A stretch of 64,000 bases of DNA. Source: Gammaproteobacteria bacterium. GTDB lineage: Bacteria > Pseudomonadota > Gammaproteobacteria > Burkholderiales > Thiobacillaceae. The notes under the pieces were generated by a model. That model was not told the DNA's origin and searched no databases. It saw nothing but the letters and a program-made list of their open reading frames with translations. Made by a program: the position numbers and the translations under genes. The stretch spans positions 186,001 to 250,000 of the forward strand of contig JAHJNN010000012.1 in NCBI GenBank assembly GCA_018820765.1. The letters run 5' to 3'. Each line of letters starts with the position of its first letter. Positions within the stretch are counted from its first letter, which is position 1. Shown piece after piece: positions 53,822 to 64,000 of this stretch.

Positions 53822-53824
53822 CGA

Positions 53825-55102
53825 TTAGCCGCGCACGTGGCCATCCCCCAGCACCACCCACTTCTGGCTGGTCAGGCCTTCCAGCCCGACCGGGCCGCGC
53901 GCGTGGATCTTGTCGGTGGAAATGCCGATCTCGGCGCCCAGCCCGTATTCGAAACCGTCGGCAAAGCGGGTCGAGGCGTTGACCACCACGCTAGCCGAAT
54001 CGACCTCGCGCAGGAAGCGCCGCGCACGGCCGTAGTCATCGGTGACGATGGCGTCGGTGTGCTGCGAACCGTGGGTGTTGATGTGGGTCATCGCGGCGTC
54101 GATATCGTCGACCACCTTGACTGCGATGATGGGACCGAGATATTCCTCGGTCCAGTCGGATTCCACCGCGGCCTTCAACTTGTCGGCGGCGATTCCGGCG
54201 CCTTTGAGGATCGCCAGCGACTCCGGACAACAGCGCATTTCCACACCCTTGCCGGCGAGCATCCTGCCAATCTCCGGCAGTGCGGCAGCGGCGACGCCGC
54301 GCGCCACCAGCAGCGACTCGGTGGTGTTGCAGGTGCCGTAGCGCTGGGTCTTGGCGTTCTCGACGATCTTCAGCGCCTTCGCCAGGTCGGCACGGTCGTC
54401 CACATACACATGGCAGTTGCCGTGCAGATGCTTGATCACCGGCACCCGCGCCTCGCCGGTGATGCGCTCGATCAGGCCCTTGCCGCCGCGCGGCACAATG
54501 ACGTCGACGTAGTCCTTCATGGTGATGAGTTCGCCCACCGCGGCGCGGTCGGTGGTCTCGACCACCTGCACCACCGTGGCGGGCAGCCCGGCGACTTCCA
54601 GCCCTTCGCGCACGCAGGCGGCAATGGCCTGGTTCGAATGCAGCGCCTCGGAGCCGCCGCGCAGGATCGCGGCATTGCCGGACTTCAAGCACAGCCCGGC
54701 AGCGTCCGCCGTCACATTGGGACGCGCTTCGTAGATGATGCCGATGACGCCGAGCGGCACCCGCATCTTGCCGACCTGGATGCCGGAGGGACGGTATTTG
54801 AGGCCGTCGATCTCGCCGACCGGATCCGGCAGCGCGGCGATCTGTTCCAGGCCTTCGGCCATGGCGGCCACCGTCTTGTCGGTGAGCTGCAGGCGGTCGA
54901 GCAGCGCCGTGTCGTAGCCCGCGGCGCGCGCGTGGTCCATGTCGCGTGCATTGGCTTCCAGCAGCTTGGCGGCATCGCGCCGGATTGCCGCGGCCATCGC
55001 CAGCAACGCGCGGTTCTTCTGGTTGGTATCGGCGCGGGCAATCGCGCGCGAGGCTTCGCGCGCCTGCTTGCCCACCGTCTGCATGTAGCTTTTAACGTCC
55101 AT
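53825..55102 (-). CDS. proA: Glutamate-5-semialdehyde dehydrogenase (gamma-glutamyl phosphate reductase)
   Basis: Second step of proline synthesis, reducing gamma-glutamyl phosphate with NADPH. From the ATG at 55102 (GGAAAAAGAT ribosome region) the product is 425 residues; an ATG at 55114 is possible but has poorer spacing. The catalytic cysteine lies in [17 protein letters not shown]. The start overlaps the holA end by 11 bases. Confidence 0.97.
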   Translation of the reverse strand: MDVKSYMQTVGKQAREASRAIARADTNQKNRALLAMAAAIRRDAAKLLEANARDMDHARAAGYDTALLDRLQLTDKTVAAMAEGLEQIAALPDPVGEIDGLKYRPSGIQVGKMRVPLGVIGIIYEARPNVTADAAGLCLKSGNAAILRGGSEALHSNQAIAACVREGLEVAGLPATVVQVVETTDRAAVGELITMKDYVDVIVPRGGKGLIERITGEARVPVIKHLHGNCHVYVDDRADLAKALKIVENAKTQRYGTCNTTESLLVARGVAAAALPEIGRMLAGKGVEMRCCPESLAILKGAGIAADKLKAAVESDWTEEYLGPIIAVKVVDDIDAAMTHINTHGSQHTDAIVTDDYGRARRFLREVDSASVVVNASTRFADGFEYGLGAEIGISTDKIHARGPVGLEGLTSQKWVVLGDGHVRG

Positions 55103-56125
55103 ATCTTTTTCCATTGCCTGGCAATTCGGCCAGCGTCATGCCCATGCGCAGCAGGGTATCCCAGGGATCGCCCACGCGCTCCAGCCCCTTGGCCTGGCGG
55201 TCGATCAGCGCCAGGTCGGCCAATGCTGTTTCGACCTGCGTCAGGCTCAGTCGTTTCAGCGCCCGCTCGATCTGCGGCGCGCGCTGCTTGTCGCGCCCCC
55301 ACAGCGTGCGCATCGCGCCGGGCAGGCTTTCGCCCTGGGTCACGGCCAATTTTAGCCTGAGCAGCAGCCCCACCGCCGACGTCACCTGCCACAGGATGGC
55401 CGGCACCGCTTCGCCGCTGTCGCGCAGATCGGCCACGATGTGCGCGAAACGGGCGCCATCGCCCGCATACAGCGCGTCCTGCAGCGCATCGGCTTCCAGC
55501 CGGCTGACGTCGACCACGGCCTGTTCGATATCGGCCAGGGTGACAGTTCCCGGCGGCAGCAGCAGCGCGAGCTTGTCGATTTCCTGCTGCGCGGCCAATA
55601 AATTTCCCTCGACCTGGTCGGCCAGAAATTCCAGCGCGGCGCGGTCGGCTCGCAGGCCCTGCTTCGCCAACCGGCGGTCGATCCAGCTGGGCAGCGCAGC
55701 GCGGTCGACGGATTTCGCCTCGACCACCACGCCGGCCTGCGCGAGCGCTGCGAACCAGCGGCTCTGCATGGTTTTCCACTCCAGCCCCGGCAGGCTGATG
55801 AGGGTGAGCGTGTCGGCCGGCAGCCTGGCGGCATAAGTTTCCAGCGCCTTGGCGCCGTCGACGCCGGGCTTGCCGGACGGAATACGGATTTCGGTCAGGC
55901 GGCGTTCGGCAAACAGCGAGAAATTGTCGCCGCTGGCGAAAATACCCTGCCAGTTGTAGCGGCCCTGCACGGTGTAGACATTGCGTTCGCTATGCCCCGC
56001 CGCGCGCGCCGCCGCACGGATGGCGTCGGCCGCCTCCTGTGCCGCCAGCGGTTCGTCGCCCACCACCACGTAGAGCGGAGCGAGGCCGCGCGCAAGCTGG
56101 TCGGGCAGACGGTCGGCGGAAATGT

Positions 56126-56129
<4 letters not shown>
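55092..56129 (-). CDS. holA: DNA polymerase III delta subunit
   Basis: Clamp-loader subunit that opens the beta clamp, 345 residues. Features are [41 protein letters not shown] and the C-terminal collar region [26 protein letters not shown]. It overlaps lptE and proA. Confidence 0.96.
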
Positions 56130-59250
<3,121 letters not shown>

Positions 59251-59332
59251 TTAGAATCAAGGCGGCGATTATACCCGCCCGCCCTGCCGGGCTGCCCGGT
59301 CGGCGCGCTGCCAACGACACAGAGGAGATTCC

Positions 59333-59821
59333 ATGAAAACGCTGCTGCCGCTCACCCTGCTTGCCGCATCCCTGCCCGCCTACGCCCAGACCGACGTGCT
59401 GCCGGTCAAGCAGATCGGCCTGGAACTGGCGCGCGACATCGCCATGGCCTCGGTCGAGGCCTGCCGCAAAGCCGGCTATAACGTCTCCGCGGTGGTACTC
59501 GACCGCGCCGGCAACGTGCAGGCCGCGCTGCGCGACACGCTGGCCGCGCGCCATACCCTGGAAATCGCCGAGCGCAAGGCCGGGATGAGCATCATGTCGG
59601 GCAGCGACTCCGGCGAATTTCGCGCCGCGCGCGGCGACATCCGGCCCGAGCTCAACCACATCGACGGCCTCATCGTGATGGACGGCGCACTGCCGATCCG
59701 CGCCGCCGGCAGCCTGATCGGCGCGGTCGGCGTCTCCGGCGCGCCCGGCGGCGACAAGGACAAGGCGTGCGCCGCGGCGGCCCTGCAAACCGTCGAAGAA
59801 CGGCTGGAATTCGCCATGTGA
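59333..59821 (+). CDS. Exported GlcG/HbpS-family heme-binding-like protein
   Basis: A 162-residue protein of the GlcG/HbpS family (DUF336). A signal peptide (MKTLLPLTLLAASLPAYA) precedes the conserved AVVLDRAGNVQAALRDTLAARHTLEIAERKA and the C-terminal GAVGVSGAPGGDKDKACAAAAL. HbpS binds heme in the extracytoplasmic space of Streptomyces, while other members have enzyme-related roles, so function here is open. It lies 94 bases from the divergent leuS start. Confidence 0.9.
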   Translation: MKTLLPLTLLAASLPAYAQTDVLPVKQIGLELARDIAMASVEACRKAGYNVSAVVLDRAGNVQAALRDTLAARHTLEIAERKAGMSIMSGSDSGEFRAARGDIRPELNHIDGLIVMDGALPIRAAGSLIGAVGVSGAPGGDKDKACAAAALQTVEERLEFAM

Positions 59822-59848
59822 GGCCGGCCGGTTGGACTTTCGTGCCGG

Positions 59849-59877
59849 GTGACAGCCCCTTCCTGCACGGGTAAAAT
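59849..59877 (+). promoter_or_regulatory. Predicted sigma70 promoter of phosphoribulokinase
   Basis: GTGACA (59849-59854) and TAAAAT (59872-59877) are 17 bases apart. Each matches five of six consensus positions. The leader of about 38 bases ends with AGGGAG six bases before the ATG. A strong own promoter would suit a central Calvin-cycle gene. Confidence 0.65.
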
Positions 59878-59921
59878 GCGGCGGTTTCGCTTAATTATTA
59901 CCCATCCTTCAGGGAGTCCAC

Positions 59922-60809
59922 ATGTCCAAGAAGCATCCCGTCATCGCGGTCACGGGTTCGTCCGGCGCCGGCACCACCACCGTCAAGCGCGCGTTCGAGC
60001 ACATTTTCTTCCGCGAAAAGATCAACGCCGCCGTGATCGAAGGCGACAGCTTCCACGGACTGTCACGCGTCGAATTCAAGGAAGCGGTGAGAAAGGCCGA
60101 AGCCGAAGGCAACATGTCGTTCAGCCACTTCGGCCCTGCCGCCAACCGCTTCGACAAGCTGGCCGAGCTGTTCGAGACCTACGGCAAGACCGGCAGCGGC
60201 AAGAAGCGCTACTACATCCACAGCGACGAAGAAGCCGCCGAACACAACAAGCGCCTCAACACCAGCCTCAACCCGGGTGAATTCACCCCGTGGGAAGACG
60301 TGCCCGGCGGTTCCGACGTGCTGTTTTACGAAGGCCTGCACGGCCTGGTGAAGACCGACGACGTCGACGTCTCGAAGCACGTCGACCTCGGCATCGGCGT
60401 GGTGCCCATCGTCAACCTCGAGTGGATCCAGAAAATCCATCGCGACGGCGCCGAGCGCGGCTATTCGGCCGACGTGATCGTCGACACCATCCTGCGCCGC
60501 ATGCCGGACTACGTGAACTACATCACCCCGCAGTTCTCGCGCACCGACATCAACTTCCAGCGCGTGTCCACCGTCGACACCTCCAACCCCTTCATCACGC
60601 GCGACATCCCGACGCCGGATGAAAGCTTCATCGTGATCCGCTTCCGCAATCCGGACGGTGTCGACTTCCCCTACCTGCTGAACATGATCCAGAACTCCTT
60701 CATGTCGCGCCGCAACACCATCGTGGTGCCGGGCGCCAAGATGGGCTTCGCCATGGAACTGATCCTGGCGCCGCTGATCCAGGACATGATCGCGAACAAG
60801 AACAAATAA
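59922..60809 (+). CDS. prk: Phosphoribulokinase
   Basis: Phosphorylates ribulose 5-phosphate to ribulose 1,5-bisphosphate, the substrate of RuBisCO. The 295-residue protein is the short proteobacterial type. Walker A is GSSGAGTTT (residues 12-20); EGDSFHGLSRVEF and FYEGLHGLV hold catalytic residues, and RMPDYVNYITPQFSRTDINFQRV is a class signature. It is a stand-alone gene here, away from RuBisCO genes, with its own promoter and a strong terminator. It marks the organism as an autotroph. Confidence 0.98.
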   Translation: MSKKHPVIAVTGSSGAGTTTVKRAFEHIFFREKINAAVIEGDSFHGLSRVEFKEAVRKAEAEGNMSFSHFGPAANRFDKLAELFETYGKTGSGKKRYYIHSDEEAAEHNKRLNTSLNPGEFTPWEDVPGGSDVLFYEGLHGLVKTDDVDVSKHVDLGIGVVPIVNLEWIQKIHRDGAERGYSADVIVDTILRRMPDYVNYITPQFSRTDINFQRVSTVDTSNPFITRDIPTPDESFIVIRFRNPDGVDFPYLLNMIQNSFMSRRNTIVVPGAKMGFAMELILAPLIQDMIANKNK

Positions 60810-60825
60810 GCGGACTTGCTGCTGC

Positions 60826-60862
60826 AAACGAAAACGGAGCCGAAACGGCTCCGTTTTCGTTT
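60826..60862. terminator. Bidirectional terminator after phosphoribulokinase
   Basis: A 17-bp perfect stem (60826-60842 and 60846-60862) with a three-base loop; AAACGAAAACGGAGCCG pairs with CGGCTCCGTTTTCGTTT. Each strand ends in a T-rich arm, so it serves prk and the convergent GGDEF/EAL gene. Confidence 0.92.
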
Positions 60863-60873
60863 CAACCGGACAA

Positions 60874-63800
60874 TCAGCGCGCCGGCCAGGCGGCGGGATA
60901 CTGCGCCCGCACGAACGCCTCGAACTGATCGGCCGGCAGCGGTTTGCTGAAGTAATACCCCTGCACTTCCTTGCATCCCTGTTCGCACAGGAACGTCAGC
61001 TGCCCTTCGGTTTCGACGCCTTCGGCGATGGTTTGCAGGCCCAGGCTGTCCGCCAGGCGAATGATGGCACTGACGATGGCCCGGTCCTCCGGGTCTTCGC
61101 CGATGTCGCGCACGAAGGACTGGTCGATCTTGAGCCGGTGGACCTTGAAGCGCTTGAGGTAGCTCAACGAGGAATAGCCGGTGCCGAAGTCGTCGATCGA
61201 CATGCGGATGCCGCGCGCATGCAGGCGGTCCATGACGGCGATGGCGGCGGGGGCATCGTCCATGGCGACGCTTTCGGTCAGCTCCAGTTCCAGGCAATGC
61301 GGCGCCAGCTTCGCTTCGTCGAGAATCTGCGCCAACAGTTCCGGAAGATGCGGGTGGCGGAACTGCACCGCCGACAGGTTGACCGCCATGGTCATCGGCG
61401 CAAGGCCGGCGTCCATCCACGTCTTCAGCTGTTTCACCGCACTGCGCAGCACCCATTCCCCGATCGGCAGGATCTGGCCGCTTTCCTCGGCGATGGGAAT
61501 GAAATCGGCCGGCGCGATCATGCCGAGCTCCGGATGCTGCCAGCGCAGCAGCGCTTCCACGCCGACGATGCCGCCTTCGCGAAGCGAGATCTGGGGTTGG
61601 TAGTGCAACAGCAGCTGCTTGCGTTCCAGCGCACGGCGCAGGGCATTTTCCATTTGCAGGCTGTGCGCCGAACGCGCCTGCATCTCCGTGGTGAAAAAGC
61701 GGTAGGTGTTGCGGCCGTCGTGCTTGGCCCGGTACATGGCGGCGTCGGCGCAGCGGGAGAGCGTCTCGAAATCGTGGCCATCCGCGGGATACATCGCAAT
61801 GCCGATGGAGAGCGTCACGGTCAGCTCGAAGCTCTCGACCTGGCACGGCTGCGAAACCGCCTCCAGCAGTTTTGCGGCCACCCGCACCGCCCCGTCGGCG
61901 TCGGTGTCGGGCAGGATCAGGATGAATTCGTCGCCGCCCTGGCGCGACACCGTGTCCACTTCGCGCACGGCGGCTTTCAGGCGGCCGGCGATCGCCACCA
62001 GCAATTCGTCGCCGATGCGGTGCCCCAGCGTGTCGTTGACGTTCTTGAAATGATCGAGATCGACGAACAGGACGGCCAGCTGCGCGTCCTTGCGCTGGGC
62101 GGTACTGAGATCGTGGCGGATGCGCTCGCGAAGCAAGGCCCGGTTCGGCAGCCCGGTGAGCGGGTCGTAGTGCGCCAACTGCTGGATGCGCGCCAGGGCT
62201 TCCTTGTGCTGGGTGATGTCGCTTGAAATGCCGATGTAGTGGGCCACCTCGCCCTTCGCATCGAGCACCCGGATGATGGAGAGCGACTCCTGGTACAGGC
62301 TGCCGTCCTTGCGGCGGTTCCATATCTCGCCCTGCCAGCGGCCCTGCGTGGTGATGGCTTCCCACATCGCGCGGTAGAACGCCCGATCGTGGCGCCCGGA
62401 AGACAGCATGTGGGGTTCATGGCCCAGCGCGTCGGATTCGCTGTAGCCGGTGATGGCAGTGAACGCCTGATTGACCAGGATGATCTTGTGCTCGGCATCG
62501 GTAATGAGGATGCCCTCGCCGCTCTGTTCGAACACGGTGGCGGCGAGTTCGAGCTGCGCCTTGGCCCGCTTGCGCCCGGTGATGTCGACGAAGGTCGCGA
62601 TCGCCCCCACCACCACGCCGTCGGTGACGATGGGGTTGGACCAGTATTCGACCGGGATCGCGACGCCGTCCTTGCGCCAGAACACCTCGTCGGTCACGTT
62701 GACCGCCTGGTTGAAGCGGTAGGCGTGGTGCATGTGACATTCGCTTTCCGGATAGGGACTGCCGTCGGCGCGCGCATGGTGGATCAGCGCATGGATGCGC
62801 TTGTCCAGCACCTCGCGCTCGTCCTCGTAGCCCAGCATCTTCAGGAAGGCCCGGTTGACGAAGGTGCAGTTGCCGTCGAAGTCCACCCCATAGGCCGCTT
62901 CGGCCATCGAATCGAGCAGCAGGCGCAGGCTCTCGCGCGAATCGCGCAAGGCCTGTTCGGCCAGCTTGCGCTCGGTAATATCCTCGCCCGACGCCAGCAC
63001 GCCGATGGCCCTGCCCGCCTCGTCCCGCAGCAGCGCGTTGTGCCAGGCCACCATGCGTTCCTCGCCGCGCTGGGTCAATACCGGGTTTTCCGCATACTCG
63101 GCGAGCTCGCCCTGGCCGCCTTGCAGCAACTGGAAAAAGGTTTCCCTGACGTCCTTGCGGAGGCGTTCGGGCAGGAAGAACTGGAACCAGTCCTTGCCGA
63201 GGATGTCCGCCTCCGGCACACCCAGAATTTCGCAGCCCTTGCGGTTGACGAGCTGCACCCGGCCTTCCGCATCCAGCGCGATCAGCATCACGCCGACGAT
63301 GTTCAGGTACTGCTGCGTCCGCTGCTGGGATTCCAGCAGCTCGCGCTGCGCCTGCACCCGCGCGGTGATGTCGCGGGCGACGCCCAGCACGCCGACGGGC
63401 TTGCCGTCCTCGTCGAGGATCGGCGTCTTGATCGTCTCGAACAGCCCGCGGCTGCCGTCGTCGGCGAAGTTCAGCCATTCTTCGTTGATGCTGGGCCTGC
63501 CGGCCGCCATGGCCTGGCGGTCGTGCTCGCGGAAAAAATCTGCCTGTTCCCGATCGACGAAATCGTAGTCGGTCTTGCCGACGATGTCGGCCTCGCGGGC
63601 GCCATAGAGCCGTTCGAACATCGGGTTGCAACTCAGGAAGACGCCATCCGCATCCTTCAGCCAGACCAGGTCGGGGATGGCGTCGAGCGTGGCGCGCAGC
63701 CTGCGCTGCGCCAGCAGGATTTCGGCGGTGCGCTGGGCGACGCGCGCCTCGAGCTGCTGCTTGTGCGTCCTCAAGTCGACAAAAAATCTGACCAGATAGC

Positions 63801-64000
63801 CCAGCATCAGGCTGAAAAGCAGCGCCAGCGCCGCCTTGGCCGCAAACCCGAGCGGGTGGCCCCAGCCCCTGGCCGGCGCCACGCTCAGGGTCCAGCTTGC
63901 GTTGGGGATCTGCAGGGCCTGTTCAACCGGGTCGTCCAGAAAAGCGGGCGAAGCGCGGGCGATGATCTGTTTTTGTCCGCTGTCCGGGTGGATGCGCCAA
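60874..64000 (-). CDS. Membrane sensor with multiple PAS, GGDEF and EAL domains, 5' end cut by window
   Basis: The reading frame stays open to the right edge, so the start is missing; at least 1041 residues are visible. The extreme N-terminal part (ALQIPNASWTLSVAPARGWG) resembles the end of a CHASE-type periplasmic sensor. One membrane helix (near 63780-63850) is followed by a short coiled coil, four PAS domains, GGDEF (SRQGGDEFILIL) and EAL (GVEALLRWQHPE, DDFGTGYSSLSYL). Both catalytic motifs are intact, so synthesis and breakdown of cyclic-di-GMP are both possible. It resembles the protein at 12674-14698 in its C-terminal half. Confidence 0.93.
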   Translation of the reverse strand, partial: WRIHPDSGQKQIIARASPAFLDDPVEQALQIPNASWTLSVAPARGWGHPLGFAAKAALALLFSLMLGYLVRFFVDLRTHKQQLEARVAQRTAEILLAQRRLRATLDAIPDLVWLKDADGVFLSCNPMFERLYGAREADIVGKTDYDFVDREQADFFREHDRQAMAAGRPSINEEWLNFADDGSRGLFETIKTPILDEDGKPVGVLGVARDITARVQAQRELLESQQRTQQYLNIVGVMLIALDAEGRVQLVNRKGCEILGVPEADILGKDWFQFFLPERLRKDVRETFFQLLQGGQGELAEYAENPVLTQRGEERMVAWHNALLRDEAGRAIGVLASGEDITERKLAEQALRDSRESLRLLLDSMAEAAYGVDFDGNCTFVNRAFLKMLGYEDEREVLDKRIHALIHHARADGSPYPESECHMHHAYRFNQAVNVTDEVFWRKDGVAIPVEYWSNPIVTDGVVVGAIATFVDITGRKRAKAQLELAATVFEQSGEGILITDAEHKIILVNQAFTAITGYSESDALGHEPHMLSSGRHDRAFYRAMWEAITTQGRWQGEIWNRRKDGSLYQESLSIIRVLDAKGEVAHYIGISSDITQHKEALARIQQLAHYDPLTGLPNRALLRERIRHDLSTAQRKDAQLAVLFVDLDHFKNVNDTLGHRIGDELLVAIAGRLKAAVREVDTVSRQGGDEFILILPDTDADGAVRVAAKLLEAVSQPCQVESFELTVTLSIGIAMYPADGHDFETLSRCADAAMYRAKHDGRNTYRFFTTEMQARSAHSLQMENALRRALERKQLLLHYQPQISLREGGIVGVEALLRWQHPELGMIAPADFIPIAEESGQILPIGEWVLRSAVKQLKTWMDAGLAPMTMAVNLSAVQFRHPHLPELLAQILDEAKLAPHCLELELTESVAMDDAPAAIAVMDRLHARGIRMSIDDFGTGYSSLSYLKRFKVHRLKIDQSFVRDIGEDPEDRAIVSAIIRLADSLGLQTIAEGVETEGQLTFLCEQGCKEVQGYYFSKPLPADQFEAFVRAQYPAAWPAR

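Overview
The window is a GC-rich chromosomal stretch from a betaproteobacterium, most likely Thiobacillus or a close relative. Three things point there: a proteobacterial phosphoribulokinase (Calvin cycle, 59922-60809), the Acidithiobacillus/Thiobacillus-type glutamate-cysteine ligase next to gshB, and typical betaproteobacterial blocks (leuS-lptE-holA-proA-nadD-rsfS-rlmH-maf-rng; pilT-pilU beside yggS-proC-yggT-yggU). Most of it is core genome. No tRNA, rRNA, CRISPR array or transposase gene was seen. The only gene-free stretch over 300 bases, 21911-22289, is filled by a palindromic repeat element.

Layout. 1-4225 (minus): gpmI-envC-ctpA, glycolysis plus envelope maintenance; ctpA runs off the left edge. 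4392-12649 (plus): an ArsR-type regulator with the cysteine pair of persulfide sensors, then an RND efflux operon ending in a DUF2892 protein, then yibN-grxC-trxC-secB-SH3 protein-gpsA. In E. coli gpmI and yibN are divergent neighbours, so the regulator/RND/DUF2892 cassette appears to sit inside a conserved junction. 12674-21364 (minus): a PAS-GGDEF-EAL protein, an Aer-like chemoreceptor, a C39-peptidase lipoprotein paired with a small GG-motif membrane protein, a hypothetical protein and a Cache-CheW fusion. 21446-28118: trmL, gshA-gshB-apbE and a permease-less PTS phosphorelay (EIIA-Man, HPr, EI).

28287-35018: a bacterial dynamin-like GTPase, yggU, yggT, proC and yggS on minus, with pilT-pilU divergent. 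35087-44982: an rRNA methyltransferase, hemJ facing a tlpA-like gene with overlapping start codons, slyX, a YhcH protein, ettA, a second TlpA protein, a gamma-carbonic anhydrase, an M3 oligopeptidase, a DUF4124-glutaredoxin and exonuclease III. 45023-49431: a more AT-rich accessory cluster (DegT aminotransferase, DUF849/BKACE enzyme, NeuD-like acyltransferase, sulfotransferase, glycosyltransferase), probably for surface glycan modification. 49497-59238 (minus): a DNA glycosylase and the rng...leuS block. 59333-64000: a GlcG/HbpS-like protein, phosphoribulokinase with a strong promoter, and a CHASE-like/PAS/GGDEF/EAL protein cut by the right edge.

Small palindromic repeats run throughout. Two families also lie in frame inside core genes: one in the M3 oligopeptidase (41932-41992), matching an intergenic copy at 37768-37825, and one in leuS (58481-58526), resembling intergenic copies at 25561 and 50155. 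This resembles the protein-coding palindromic elements known from Rickettsia. Other leads are the C39 peptidase with its predicted GG-motif substrate, and the sulfur-sensor/RND cassette.
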